DNA of 64,000 nt, taken from positions 2,716,500 through 2,780,499 of the forward strand of contig NC_051098.1 of assembly GCF_901709675.1 (NCBI RefSeq), given 5' to 3'. Position numbers and translations under genes: made by a program. This stretch comes from Syngnathus acus. Taxonomy: Eukaryota > Chordata > Actinopteri > Syngnathiformes > Syngnathidae. This document shows, piece by piece, positions 11,401 through 22,312 of the stretch (position 1 is its first letter; the number at the start of each line of letters is the position of its first letter). The notes below the pieces were generated by a model. The model made no database searches, had not been told where the DNA came from, and saw only the letters and a program-made list of their open reading frames with translations.

Positions 11401-14400
11401 CAATTAACATAACAGTGGACATAGTGCACTAGCATTCTGTATAATAGTTTGATTGTATGCGTTATGAATTATATCTACCTGGGCAATTCTCCGAGCCAGA
11501 TGAATGACTGCACTTTGATTTCTTTGATTCATACTTCAAGCGATCTAAAAAAACAAGGAAAAGCTATTATGAACCAAAACATGATGAGTCCTAGCGCAAA
11601 ACACAAGTTGTGAGCGGTGGGGAACAGATGCTAAAGCGAATATCTCCCGACCCGAAGGTTGTAGCTTTGACCCTAGAGTGATCATGTTGAAGTGTCCTTG
11701 TTCAACATACGGAGTTATTGCGGCATCATCAGGAGACAGTTACAAAGAGCTTATAGTATACCGAAGGTAGAAAGCTACTATATTATAGCATATTCACAAT
11801 TGTACTGTTAATTAATTACACGTGTCAGAAGCGTAAGGAAAACACGAAGATATTCACGATCTCATCAAAGCATTAAACATTGATAAATGCTTTGATTAGA
11901 TCTTTAAAACACTGTTTATTATTTTTTTATTTAACTTCACAACTATCATTGGTTCTTCTTGCCAGTATGTATTCTCAAGGTGGTATATATGCAAAAGAAA
12001 AACAGTTCCTTGAAATCCATGTCTCACATGAAGATAATAATAATTTTGAATACTTCAAAGTCAATGTTTACATTTGAACTTAATACACGGATCAATTTTT
12101 CTTCATTTAACATCATTCATTCATACAAGTTTTAGTTACTAATTGTGGTTTTACTTTTGCTTCGTGATAAAAAATTGTGTTGAACCAATACTATACAGTA
12201 CAGTAAAGTAGTATCATACATTAACAGTCTTCCACAATTATTTTTAGGTTTAGATTCAATTCAATTGTGGTCTCTCAGTTACTTCTGGGTGATCTTAACA
12301 GGGCGAACCTCGTACACGAACTCCCCAGATACAGACAGCACGTAACGTGTCCCACCAGAGGGGCACAGACTCTGGACCACTGCTACACCGTGATTAAGGA
12401 TGCATACCACTCTGTGGCTCGTGCAGCTTTAGGACTCTCGGACCACTGTCTAGTTCATCTGATCCCGGCCTACAGGCAGAAACTAAAAACGTCTAAGCCT
12501 GTGGTGAGGACTGTGAGGAAGTGGACAGTGGAGTCAAGGCAGGACCTCCAAGTCTGCTTTGACTGCACCGATTGGGGAGTTTTCGAAGCTGCAACTTCAG
12601 ACCTGCATGAACTCACTGACACTGTCACATCATACATCAGTTTTTGTGAGGATCTGTGTGTGCAGACTAAGACCTTCTGCACGTACAACAACGACAAACC
12701 TTGGTTTACACCGAACCTCAGGAGGCTGCGCAAAGTCAAGGAGGAGGCCTACAGGAGCGGCGACCGCGACCTGTTCAAGCAGACCAGAAACACACTGAAC
12801 CGAGAGGTCAGGAAAGCCAGGAGGTGTTATGGGGAGAGCCTGAAGAGACACCTCTCTGCCAATCCTGATCCCTCAACAGTGTGGAAAGGTCTGCAGAGCA
12901 TCACGGGCTTCAAGAAACGAACCCCCCGTCCTGCGGAGAGCCCAAGGCTTGCTAACCAGCTAAACAGGTTCTACTGCAGGTTTGATCGGTCCTCCCACAC
13001 GACGGGACTTCCTGCAGCACAATCTACATACTCCTCTCCCCACAACTGCTCTGTCCACACCTCTATCAACGTTGTCACCCACTCTCTCTCTTGCAGAGGC
13101 CGCGCCCGCACTCCAGATCCGCGAGGAGGAAGTGCGCCAGATGTTCCGGAGACAAAAGACCAGGAAGGGACCGGGCCCAGACGGCGTGTCACCTTCCTGC
13201 TTGAAAGTCTGCGCTGAGCAGCTGGCGCCCACCTTTGCACGGATCTTCAACCGTTCTCTGGAGCTGTGTGAGGTGCCCTCGTGCTTCAAGAGCTCCACCA
13301 TCGTTCCAGTGGCCAAGAAGCCCGCCATCACAGGTTTGAATGACTACAGACCTGTCGCACTGACATCTGTGGTCATGAAATCTTTCGAGAGGTTAGTGCT
13401 GAACCACCTGAAGGATGTCACGGGCCCCCTGCTTGACCCCCTCCAGTTTGCCTACCGGGCAAACAGGTCGGTGGATGATGCGGTCAACATGGGACTGCAC
13501 TACATCCTGCACCACCTGGACACCCCAGGAACGTACGCCAGGATCCTGTTCGTGGACTTCAGCTCAGCGTTCAACACCATCGCTCCTGACATCCTCCAAC
13601 AGAAGCTCATCCAGCTTGCGGTGCCTGCCTCCACCTGTCAGTGGATCACCAGCTTCCTGACCAACAGGAGACAGCGTGTGAGGCTGGGGGGCATCACATC
13701 TGACACCCGGACCACCAATACTGGAGCACCTCAGGGGTGCGTCCTCTCCCCACTGCTCTTCTCTCTCTACACCAACGATTTCTCCTCAGGTGACTCTCCT
13801 GTGAAGCTCCTGAAGTATGCTGACGACACCACTCTCATCGGACTGATCCAGGACGGTGATGAGACTGCGTACAGACAGGAGGTGGAGCGGCTGGTCCACT
13901 GGTGCAGCCAAAACCACCTGGAGCTGAACCCGCTCAAGACCGTGGAGATGACAGTGGACTTCAGGCGAGACCCTTCACCACCTTTACCCCTCACTATCCG
14001 CAGTAATACTATTCTCTCCACAGACACCTTCAGGTTCCTGGGAACCACAATCTCTTGGGACCTGAAATGGACCGGCCACATAGACTCTGTCCGGAAGAAG
14101 GCCCAGCAGAGGCTGTACTTCCTGAGACAGCTCAAGAAGTTCAACCTGCCGCGAGAGCTTCTGAAGACCTTCTACACTGTCATCATCCAGTCTGTCCTCT
14201 GCACCTCCATCACTGTCTGGTTTGGATCGGCCTCCAAACAAGACAAGCACAGACTGCAACGGACAATCAGGACTGCAGAAAAGATAATTGGAATCAACCT
14301 CCCATCTATCCAAGACTTGTACCTGTCCAGGACCAGTAAACGTGCAAGGAACATCTCTACAGACCCTTCTCACCCAGGTTGCAGTCTGTTTGAACTACTC

Positions 14401-17400
14401 CCCTCCGGACGGCATTATAGAGCTCTGTACGTCAAAACCAGCAGACACAGAGACAGCTTCTTCCCCCAGGCTGTTGCTCTGATGAACTCACACCACTCAG
14501 AGTCTCAGAGTCATTGCTGTGCAATAACATCCTGCTCGCCACACCTTTTTTGAATTGTCTACACTGTTTGTACTACGTGTCCTCTCTGCATCCATTGCAG
14601 CCTGGTCATCCTGGAAGAGGGACCTTCCCATCTGTGGTCTCTTCTCAAGGTTTCTCAGTTCCCCTAGCTGGAGTTTTGAGTTCTTCCTTGCCCTCTTGGG
14701 AGTTTAAGATCAGGGGATGTTTGAGAATATTTGCCATTTTTCACATGTCCTGAGTGTTGTTAGTCACCTAAATGTTGAACAGAGGCTGTGATTTACCGAA
14801 GTCAAATTCCTTGTTTGGCGAATAAAAACTCTTGAATCTTGTTAATATCCATGATGAGAGAACTACGCGTTTACTTGTTTTACTTTTAGGTGTTGGAAAA
14901 GTACCTCAAAGTAAGTTAAGTCTTTTGCCTCACAATTCAGCAACCATTTTAATATACATTCTCTTTAAAAATACAATAGAAATCGACATTTCTATTGACA
15001 ACTAAACTGAATAGTTTAGAGCAGTCTTTACACAGCTTGTATAGCAGTTATTCAGTGAAAATTCAACAATTCTAGCAAAAAAAAAAAATCTATTTTCAAA
15101 TCCTCAATAAATTCTATGCAATGTTGAACATTTAATGTAAGATAAGATATACAAATCTTTAAGGTCTAGGCGGAAATCCAATTAAACAGGTCAGGTATGT
15201 AGAAGCCCATAATGTATGAAACAGAGGTGGCCAGAATGGTCCATCCGTCCATCACTCTGGACACCCATTTTGTGGAAGAAGGGCGGAGGATGAGAACGTT
15301 TAAAAAAAAAAAAAAAAAAAATTAATTAAAAAAAACAAAAAAAACACTATCTACTGACACACTATCGTGGATGTCCGCCAAAGATAGAGGTTTCCGTTTC
15401 TGACAGGTGTTTTCTTTCTCGCATGTACCCGATACACTACGTTCAGACTGAATGTGAAATATTCAAGATTCAAGAGTTTTTATTCGCCATGTTTGAGCGT
15501 GCCAAACAAGGAATTTGACTTCGGTAAATCACAGCCTCTGTTCAACATTTAGGTGACTAACAACACTCAGGACATGTGAAAAATGGCAAATATTCTCAAA
15601 CATCCCCTGATCTTAAACTCCCGAGAGGGCAAGGAAAAATATCACGAGACACCGCTTGACCAATCAGGCCACTAGACACAAAACTAGCCAGACAGGAGAG
15701 AGTCATGTCCGTTGCAGGCAAGAAAAACTGCATCGATGTATTAACAGCTACACTGCCACGTGTTTTGTATTATTCTTCATAATAAAGCTCAAGCCCCTTT
15801 GGTGCTTTCATGTGCCTAGAGAGATTCTGTCGCTACGGATCAGATTGCCAAGGTCCTTGCCTTCTTCCACTGCCCAGCTGAAAGGGAAGGATGGACAATT
15901 CTATATAATATTTCTAATCACTACATTAAATAAGAAAATGGGATAGAGAAAAGGTAGAGACAAAGTGACAGAAAGAGATGGGAGTGCATGCATAAGTACG
16001 GTTATACAGGAAAAAAAAGACTGACACTGACTATGTGTGTCTGGTTTTGTTGTCTCTAACTGCAGCATTCAATATGGTGTACCACAGTATTTCGCTGGCT
16101 TGTCTGCAGCACCATGTTGGCATCACTGGTAGCGCTCTAGAGTGGTTTAAATCCTATTTGGCTGGCAGTACTTTTGTGTTAGCCTAAGTGGCTTTAAGTT
16201 TTGCTCGACCCCTCTGTCGTATGCTGCTCCACAGGATTCTATTCAGAAGCCATTGCTGTTTTCATGGTATTCTGCCCTATGAAAACATGGCATTTCCTTT
16301 CACTGTGATGCAGATGACATTGCCGTTGAGCAAGAAGTTCAATTTAAAAATAAAAAAATAAAAATTATGGCTTTCTGTCCCAGTGGCCTGAGTAAATCCT
16401 ATCCTGTTGTCCTGGGCCCCCTGGAGTAAGCCAAAACTGTGTTTGAAATTGACCAGTGATTTTAAGTTAAGTCCATTTTGGGCAGCTGGCTAAGGTCAAG
16501 CCCTTTCTTTCTCAACAGCACTTAGAAACAGTAATACACGACTTCATTGCCTCTAGGCCAGACTACAACCTCTTCCATAATTCCAATTATGGAATTACCG
16601 GCCTTGGAGGATTTTTATTCATTTGTTTAATTTTGTAGAAATAAAAGCATGATCACAGACATGACACAAAACTAGTCATTTCAAATAGAAACTTTCTAGC
16701 TTTAAGAAACACTGTGAAATAAAGAAAAAAAAATTATGGCAATCTGTAATGGTTACTTTTTTAAACCAAGAAGAGGGGAAAAAATATTATTATTTTAGGG
16801 GGCAGGCTAAAAAAAGGCTGCATAGTAGTTTAAACCAAGGATGTCCGAACCATGGCCATCCGTTTAGCAGCTTGGCTCGTAGACTAAAATGAACATTTAA
16901 TGTGGCCTTGCTTGTACTACAACACAAATTTTCTCCATTGTGTAACAAGGCAGAAGTACACGTGCACACACACACACGTGCACACACACACACACGTGCA
17001 CACACACACACGTGCACACACACACACGTGCACACACACGCGCGCACACACACGCGCACACACACACGCACGCACGCGCGCGTCTTCTTCGTTGGTAGTT
17101 GGCAAAAAAGGCTTCGAAACCAGGAATTGAAATTTTGAAATGTGAACGATTCCAGAAGAATCAGAAGTTAGGCCCAGTTTGTTCTCCAGACTCAATGCTC
17201 AACCCCGCTCGTCTTGCCAGGTATTTAGACAATTAGGGCTATGTGTACTAAGTTATAGGATAATTTAATTTGTATGGTATTGTCACTTTGAAAGAATACA
17301 AAAAATAGTTGCTGAAATGTGAGTAATGTGGTGATGCTGTCAATAAAAAGACTACCTCTCTCTAAGGCAACAAGAAACTCCCGGTTTCGCTGCAGTTCTC

Positions 17401-20369
17401 TCATGAACTCCTCGTTCTGTAGAAAAAGCGCAATGCGCTCATCTTCCAGGTACTGCTTCAGTTTCTTGTCTTGCTCTGTAGCTATTGCCGTCACACCTGG
17501 AGCACGAGTTGTGCCTTCAACTCTAGACTGAGAACTTGACTGGCCTGTCATTTTACTCAAAGAGACTGAAGATGAGGATGGTGATGTTCCAAGCTGGGAA
17601 AGCTCAGCCTGAGTACTCTGTGGAAAAAGACACGCTATACGTTATAAAGAATGTTCAAATTGTTGAGAAACCACATATACACTTGCACGAGGAGAACTGT
17701 TTAGCTATGACACGACAGCAACAGCAAATCGGGGTCGAGGACCTACTTACTACGTCACCCGCATGAACGTGAACAAGCAAACACAGCCAAATATATATTT
17801 TTTAATAACACGCACACACACAATGCATGTGGTGAAATAAAAACAGTGCTGGACAACAATATCATTTCGGTCGTTGGAACCAAGAGCCATATACCGGCTG
17901 GGACTGACAGAAAAGGAAATTCTTCAGAGTGGACTGAAATGTTTACAACTCTTTAACTGTCAACCAAGATATCATTTAGCAGCCAAGACAACCACCATGT
18001 TGTTACGGTTGTTACGACTGCCCTCATTACTCAGCACAAGACGAGTATTGATGAGAACTTCCAAAAACTAATGAGGCTAACTTAGATGACAGGCTGTACA
18101 TGTCCTATGAGCACATTTTATCAAATGTTCCAAGCTTTGTTTTACTTACATTTATACTTTCTAATTGCTGAGGCAGGATCCTAAGGAAATCATCTGGGAG
18201 ATTTCCAAGCAATGGAGGGTTCCAATTCCTGAAGTTTTTGACCTGCTTGGGACCTGAAAGTTGTTGTTGGGCTTCAAATCTAAAAGGGAGATGATGTAGC
18301 AGGACAGAGAGGCGCTCAAGAACAACGTGTTATATTATAGTAAAATAAACATTTCCTATTAGTTACTCATAAATACAGTGGTATCTTGATGTATGAGTTT
18401 TATTCGCTCCATGTCCTCATCTCTAAAATTAACTTTCTCCACTGAAATGAATAGAAATGTCATTAATCTGCCCCCCCTCAATCCCAAATTTATTCATAAG
18501 ATGAATAGCACTCTTCTACATTATACATTATACAAACAGATCTGATATTTTCTTTTCCCAGTATTCAACCTCTACCAGATTTTTTTATGACTGTTTGAAC
18601 AGCTCAATTTAGATTTTTTCCAAATCTGACCAGCATCACTTTTAAATGTAGTTTTAGATCGGCTATGCAACCGATGTTTTTGCTATGTCAGTTTGAACTG
18701 CCATGTGGCAAGTATCCGACACTGACATCAACCAGAGCACAAAATGTACTCCGTGCGAGCAGGGGGGAGAGTCCAGGAAGGTGCGAGATCAAATGTACAA
18801 AGTTGTTTTGAGTAGCAGTGATGACTTTATATTTACCTTTAATTTAATCCCACTTCAAAAATAATGTCAACATTTATGGCGATAGTAGTAACTCAGTGAC
18901 ACAGACGGTTCATTTTTACATACGGCCATGACATGGCACCATCTTTAGGTCACCGGAGATTGAAAAACCTTGCCTTATTTCTTCCAAATATTTAATATTC
19001 AATATCCATTAGGGCATCTTATTCCGTGCAGGGTGGACCGAATGGTTTAATATTTTGCTGCGTACCGTTGCACCCGTCCCCTAGTAGATAGGAGATAGAA
19101 GCATTACCTCTTACATGCTGGACAACATTTGCATCCGTAAACACTTATTGTCACTTATTGAGTTCTTCTGCGCATAACTTTGCAGACGGATATATGGTAA
19201 ATCTTCTCTGGCGTGCTATTTTTCTATTTCCCATAACCACTACTGCTGCTAAAGCAATGCAGATTTCTCCACCGTGGGAATAAAAGTTTTTTTTTTTGTT
19301 AAATATTTATTATATCACTAATATACTTTTAATATTATTGGCCCCCCTCTCAGATGACCTGTGCAGTGACGTCCTCCATCATTTCTAGTCTTAAGTGGCT
19401 GGCTACATTATTCTGTATTATTTTCTCCCAATTCATCTGTAATGCAGTGCCGGCCAACCCTATATAACGTGTCCTCTACTAGAGAAACACTTATTTGAGT
19501 CTTTAGTGATTTCGATATATAAGCAACTCAAGAGCCAACGTCCAAGAGAAAAAGAAAGGTGCATTTCACAGACAATACCAGAAGACTCACTTGAAATATG
19601 GATTTAGGCTAAGGCTAAAAGGTCTTAATGTTGATTGGGGGGGGGATAAACAGCTGATTGCGTTGATTGAGATTGAATGATTGTTCACCAGATGGAGCTG
19701 CAAAGGCTTTCAAGGCAAATACATTTTTGAACCAGCCTTACCTTGGTGGGGGTTTTGGTGGGGCTTCTGGGTATTTACTATCAAAAATGTGCATATCATA
19801 TGTTGGTGGTGAGTAGATTGGCGGTGGTTCCTCATCTGAACTGTCTGGTTCAAGCGTTCTCTCCAGAATCTGAGGGGAAATACAATTGTCACAATGCATG
19901 ATTCAAGTAAAGCCTGTCCTATTTTGTTTCCATTCAATCTTTCCAGGTCATCTTGCTTTGCACATCCACTGCACAAGACATGACAATTTAGTAAAATACA
20001 GGCAATAGGCCTCACTGGAAATAAGAGGGTTAGGGTTGACAGCTTTGGACACTTTCCACTGACCTCTGGTGGGATGCTGTCATCAGAGTCTGAGCTATCA
20101 TCTGTAGTCTGTCCATCAATGCTCATCTGTAGAAGCTGGTCAATGGTGGAATCCACAGCACCATTATTGGAACGCAAGACACATTCGATTACTTCATAAT
20201 CCATTGTGGGGAACATGATCTTGAAGTCCTCCATTGCCTGGTTGAACTCCAGTCGGCGGACCTGGCGGTTGGGTCTGCTGTTGTTAAGCTCGCCCTGTCC
20301 ATCACCTCCACCAGTGCTTCTAGATCCTCCATTACTACTGCTTCGCCTGAACAGGCTGGTCATTGTCAA
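5383..20369 (-). CDS. cuedc1: CUEDC1 (CUE domain-containing protein 1), complete nine-exon coding set
   Basis: Spliced coding sequence on the minus strand, 1170 nt for 389 residues (human about 386). Exons: 20369-20064, 19869-19742, 18279-18153, 17617-17356, 11544-11479, 11277-11224, 11150-11057, 7854-7796, 5456-5383. All junctions are GT-AG and phases join without a break. The CUE domain lies at about residues 40-86 with the MFP motif (FKIMFPTMD) and the LLQM end, predicting ubiquitin binding. Other family landmarks are [18 protein letters not shown], the [19 protein letters not shown] block, a charged coiled-coil-like [17 protein letters not shown] segment, a basic RRKSKRR stretch and [11 protein letters not shown]. 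The first ATG gives MTMTSLF; mammalian proteins start at the equivalent of the second Met (20363), so either may be used. The molecular role of CUEDC1 is poorly defined. Its introns carry an RTE and an L2 LINE in antisense orientation. Confidence 0.92.
5566..5885 (+). pseudogene. LINE ORF1 remnant with SGNH/GDSL-esterase-like segment
   Basis: Conceptual translation gives [10 protein letters not shown], then [26 protein letters not shown], a stop, and [13 protein letters not shown]. This is the pattern of the esterase-type ORF1 of CR1/L2-like fish LINEs: HVGTNDTR, the VSGPLPT block and a LxFVDN motif. It is degenerate, with in-frame stops, and lies in cuedc1 intron 8, antisense to the gene. 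Confidence 0.6.
5925..6530 (-). mobile_element. Degenerate Tc1/mariner element
   Basis: Carries terminal-like motifs such as GTGCAGAATTTTTAGGCAA (about 5930) and GTGCAAAATTATTAGGCAA (about 6115). The region near 6450-6490 reads on the minus strand as a remnant of a Tc1 catalytic segment ([12 protein letters not shown]). No intact transposase remains. Confidence 0.5.
6550..6870. mobile_element. Pogo/Tigger-like non-autonomous fragment
   Basis: Starts with ACAGTCAAACCTCAACATAC and has TTCGTATGTTGAAATAGTCG, the style of terminal repeats used by pogo/Tigger-type elements. The opposite end is not clear. Confidence 0.4.
6955..7137 (+). mobile_element. Retroposon 3' tail
   Basis: The segment GAAGCCCTTTGAGACATTTTTGCGATTAGGAGCAATATAAATAAATTTGACTTGAC is a common fish retroposon 3' end with a TTGACTTGAC-like terminal simple repeat. 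Which LINE or SINE family it belongs to is not resolved. Confidence 0.45.
7725..7790. mobile_element. Tc1 terminal-repeat fragment beside cuedc1 exon 8
   Basis: CAAGTGGGACACAATCGTGAAGTGGAAC matches the Tc1 terminal repeat found at 32960-33000 and 33170-33200. About 60 bp survive, ending next to the donor of cuedc1 exon 8. Confidence 0.65.
7796..7854 (-). CDS. cuedc1: cuedc1 coding exon 8
   Basis: 59 nt, acceptor CCTTACCAG, donor GTAAGA. Encodes [20 protein letters not shown] Tc1 terminal-repeat fragment begins within about 10 nt of the donor on the intron side. Confidence 0.9.
8320..9085 (+). pseudogene. RTE LINE endonuclease segment
   Basis: Open frame encoding a Gly/Arg/Pro-rich leader, then an APE-type endonuclease amino half: TWNVTSL near the start, VVCVYAPNG, and [12 protein letters not shown], where the Asp and Asn belong to the catalytic core. 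It stops shortly after VIGRNG, where the element is deleted, so the conserved SDH motif at the end of the endonuclease is absent. Confidence 0.8.
9086..10121 (+). pseudogene. RTE LINE reverse transcriptase, carboxy half
   Basis: Open frame with the reverse transcriptase blocks [13 protein letters not shown] and [12 protein letters not shown] (FADD catalytic box at 9333-9344), then EFKYLGVLF, the YGHELWV block and the [11 protein letters not shown] segment ending at PPRPDPG. The upstream fingers subdomain is absent, so the enzyme is inactive even though this half has no stop. Confidence 0.85.
10370..10499 (+). mobile_element. SINE fragment
   Basis: The text around GTGTGATTGTATGTTCATCTCTATAGGTGCCCTGCGACTGGCTGGCG is the diagnostic middle of a widespread fish SINE, also present in inverted orientation at 56300-56465. 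Only about 130 bp survive. Confidence 0.55.
10500..11056. other. cuedc1 intron 7, unique-looking part
   Basis: AT-rich intron sequence between the LINE and exon 7. The open frame at 10764-11150 on the plus strand is antisense to exon 7 and is not considered a gene. Confidence 0.5.
11057..11150 (-). CDS. cuedc1: cuedc1 coding exon 7
   Basis: 94 nt, acceptor TTTTCCCAG, donor GTATCC (weak consensus, but phase-correct). Encodes [15 protein letters not shown] and the strongly basic TKRRKSKRR segment, then LLKHH. Confidence 0.88.
11224..11277 (-). CDS. cuedc1: cuedc1 coding exon 6
   Basis: 54 nt, acceptor CTTCACCAG, donor GTAAGT. Encodes [17 protein letters not shown], nearly identical to the mammalian block. 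Confidence 0.9.
11479..11544 (-). CDS. cuedc1: cuedc1 coding exon 5
   Basis: 66 nt, acceptor TTTTTTTAG, donor GTAGAT. Encodes [11 protein letters not shown] followed by a Ser-rich tail. Confidence 0.88.
11640..11715 (+). mobile_element. Possible SINE fragment
   Basis: GAAGGTTGTAGCTTTGACCC resembles a tRNA B-box-containing SINE segment, followed by GTTGAAGTGTCCTTGTTCAA. Short and diverged. Confidence 0.35.
11716..12280. other. cuedc1 intron 4, no feature seen
   Basis: AT-rich intron sequence; no exon or clear repeat recognised. Confidence 0.45.
12281..14841 (+). mobile_element. L2/CR1-clade LINE, 5'-truncated (copy 1)
   Basis: Sits in cuedc1 intron 4, antisense to the gene. It begins inside the endonuclease ([15 protein letters not shown]) and continues through the endonuclease end (TLDHCYT, LSDHCLV) and the whole reverse transcriptase to the 3' UTR. 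It ends in AATAAAAACTCTTGAATCTTG, the TGAATCT-type tail of L2 elements. It is highly similar to copy 2 at 36466-40448. A 2-nt deletion at about 13032 relative to copy 2 (TACTCCTCTCC against TACTCACCTCTCC) breaks the reading frame. Confidence 0.88.
12982..14553 (+). pseudogene. L2 LINE reverse transcriptase (copy 1)
   Basis: Frame after the 13032 frameshift. Shows [40 protein letters not shown] (first catalytic Asp), [27 protein letters not shown] (YADD at 13816-13827) and FLGTTIS. All core reverse transcriptase blocks are present. The upstream endonuclease frame (12281-13030) is separate because of the frameshift, so no single polyprotein is possible. Confidence 0.85.
14842..15460. other. cuedc1 intron 4, no gene
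   Basis: AT-rich sequence with a run of A at 15301-15330. No exon or further element recognised. Confidence 0.4.
15461..15640 (-). mobile_element. L2 LINE 3' tail, inverted short copy
   Basis: Reverse complement of the 3' UTR of the L2 copy at 14554-14841: it starts ATTCAAGATTCAAGAGTTTTTATTCG and contains CACAGCCTCTGTTCAACATTTAG. A dead-on-arrival, strongly truncated insertion in opposite orientation about 0.6 kb from its full relative. Confidence 0.85.
16030..16575 (+). pseudogene. Degenerate LINE reverse transcriptase
   Basis: Translation gives a decayed [11 protein letters not shown] block (family form AAFDTVDHSI), [17 protein letters not shown], then an ADD-like box near 16310-16325. 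Later comes [28 protein letters not shown] at about 16480-16570. This is the Rex1/L2-like fish LINE pattern with several frameshifts and the GxPQGSxLGP block lost. Older than the L2 copies. Confidence 0.6.
16963..17084. repeat. CA/CACGTG-type alternating purine-pyrimidine microsatellite
   Basis: (CA)n interrupted regularly by CGTG and CGCG steps, all strictly alternating purine-pyrimidine. It lies in cuedc1 intron 4, 270 nt past the donor of exon 4. Open frames across it are artefacts. Confidence 0.9.
17356..17617 (-). CDS. cuedc1: cuedc1 coding exon 4
   Basis: 262 nt, acceptor TTTTCCACAG, donor GTAGTC. A Ser/Thr-rich linker (about residues 190-235) leads into the family-typical [17 protein letters not shown]...LQRNREFL helix. 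The linker looks unlike the mammalian one, as expected for a fast-evolving segment. Confidence 0.9.
17618..18152. other. cuedc1: cuedc1 intron 3
   Basis: Intron between exons 3 and 4. Plus-strand frames here are not supported as genes; no repeat recognised. Confidence 0.6.
18153..18279 (-). CDS. cuedc1: cuedc1 coding exon 3
   Basis: 127 nt, acceptor CCCTTTTAG, donor GTAAGT. Encodes the conserved block [20 protein letters not shown] and QQLESIN; ends in phase 0. Confidence 0.92.
18376..18490 (+). mobile_element. Pogo/Tigger-type terminal fragment
   Basis: Begins ACAGTGGTATCTTGATGTATGAGTTT, a diverged ACAGTGGTACCTTGACATACGAG-type terminus. The second end is not found before exon 2. Confidence 0.45.
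18491..19741. other. cuedc1: cuedc1 intron 2, no further feature seen
   Basis: Mixed AT-rich sequence with a G run at 19638-19646. No exon, element or RNA gene recognised. Confidence 0.5.
19742..19869 (-). CDS. cuedc1: cuedc1 coding exon 2
   Basis: 128 nt after the acceptor CCCCTCAG, donor GTAAGG. Encodes [17 protein letters not shown] followed by a proline-rich, tyrosine-containing segment ([13 protein letters not shown]) ending PPKPPP, a possible WW/SH3 ligand region. Confidence 0.92.
20064..20369 (-). CDS. cuedc1: cuedc1 coding exon 1 (CUE domain)
   Basis: 306 nt, residues 1-102, ending in phase 0 at the donor GTCAGT. It encodes the Ser/Gly-rich start, the basic [11 protein letters not shown] segment, the whole CUE domain and an acidic DSSDSDDS stretch. 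Confidence 0.93.
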
Positions 20370-20525
20370 ATTCTCACCAACCTAGTGCTAGGATGGCCCT
20401 TACTGTATGTGTGTGATCTGTCAGCGTTCCTCAAGTAGTAAAGTTGGATTCAATTGCCTCTAGCATGGCACACTGAATCCTGGAGTGTGAGGAGTACGTG
20501 TAAAGCCTCTTTTAGGTTTGACGAC
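20370..20525 (-). other. cuedc1: cuedc1 5' UTR on the first coding exon
   Basis: On the minus strand an acceptor (TTTTTCTATTATAG) precedes 20525, so the start codon exon has an upstream spliced leader. Confidence 0.6.
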
Positions 20526-22312
20526 CTATAATAGAAAAATAATGTGTTAGCTCAATCTGGTATGAGATATTCAGACACTTTTATAACTGCTTTGGCAATT
20601 TTGGCCACACGCAGTCGCGCGGCGCGAGCGTCATCAAAATGCGACAAAAGCGCAATGACAGACGATCCATTCGATGAAAACTCATGCTGTCCAACTAGCC
20701 CCCTTGTAAACCGGCAACGATAAGTTATCATCCTGAGAGCATTCTGAAATTTGGCGTTGAACCACAAATTACTCTTAAAGAGATTGTTTCTGTTTTAGTA
20801 ATTTATTTGGGATTTGCACCTTTACCTTTGCACTTTTACATCCCAAATTTTAGAGGTTTTCTGGTTCTTTGGGCAAACATGAAATAGTACATTCACTAAA
20901 TACAAAAAGTTGATAAAGCAAATATAGTCTTGTTTTGCACATTGAATAAGTCATTTGTACATGTTTCATTTCCAATCTTAGTCTGGCACCTACAACTGAT
21001 TGTGTTTGCATTTTATGGACCACAGTCCATGTTTTTGTTTGAATTCATTAAAGAAAAAGACAATTCAAGCAATGTTCTCTTGTATTTAAGATTGTACGGT
21101 GATAGCACCTGGATACTAGTGTGGAAGAAATGGGTGAAAACAGTGAGAAAATGCCAAAATGCCTTTTGGTAACAGGTCGAAGCAACTTTTTGTGATTGGG
21201 GGAGGAACTATACTTCATTTTTGGAACCATAAAATTATTGAAATTATGAACTATGAACTGAACAAGTTAATTTTAAAATTTGAGAATTGAACTTTGAAGT
21301 AGTTTGTGTAGAAAATTAACTTTTCCAACTTTCCTTGTTCAATAAATACTGTTCCAAACATGTTCAATAAATGCTGTTCCAATTTCAAAAACATAATCGT
21401 GAAAATAAACGTGATTTCAATGTTGAACAAAATAACCGTGATTATGATTTTTACCCATGATGGAGCAGGCCGAATACATACATATACATAAATGTATATG
21501 CACGCACACACACGAAAAGCCACTTCTGTCCCTGCCACAAATCGCCGATTCACGGGAAGCCCAGAATTTATTTTTTTCTCTGGCGATTGACCAATCATAG
21601 TCGTTCATTGCAAAAGAAACTGGTCACATCACAAGACAACGGTAATCAAAATGTACACCGAACACACAAAGTCCACAACATATTCCGACATCAGTACAAA
21701 ACGGGGCTTCTACAAAGCTTTATGAAATACATCTTAAAAAGATGAGCAAAAATTCACAGCCGACCGAGTGAACAAGGAGATAGTCACAAGATGATTCTGG
21801 TGTGACATCTTCACGATAGCTACGCTTCCCTCCTGTGATTGGTTCTCATCAAAACACTGCTAACTGGCTAACGGTAACGTCTCTCTCCGCAAACACTGAA
21901 CCCTTAAATATCAATACAAATGCCAGAGGTGGTCATGTCGACATTTTAAAGTTAAATTTCGCTGATTTCGATTTTACCTATGACAGCATCGCCGAATTCG
22001 GTAGTTCAAAGCATTCACTTTTAAAGGTCCTCCGGATAATCCATCCTAAAGGCCTGACTCACTCCCAGCAGCATCCAATCCGAATTGGCCCAATTTAGAT
22101 TTGTCATAGATTCAGTACATCAATAATACGATTTTGGGGCGGCGGGGTGCAACTAAGACCCAGCAACTTTTTTTTTTTTTTGCCCTTTTCCTAATTTGAG
22201 TATTCGATATTTGGCACTATAGGACACATTTGATGTAATGCACCAAATACTAAGCTAAAGCCAAACAAATCTTTCATGTTGGACATGTTCCGTTTAGGCT
22301 ACCGTTACTCAC
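20526..22312. other. Putative cuedc1 5' intron
   Basis: No coding exon recognised. AT-rich, with diverged repeat-like text at 21340-21480 containing CGTGATTATGATTTTTACC, which resembles fragments of old DNA transposons. Confidence 0.4.

Noticed and set aside
16900-17195. Frames rich in His-Thr or Cys-Val repeats
   Set aside because: Pure translation of the CA/CG microsatellite on both strands.
20552-20767. 71-residue minus-strand frame upstream of cuedc1
   Set aside because: No motif, no splice link that preserves phase into the CUE exon, and the CUE exon has its own start.
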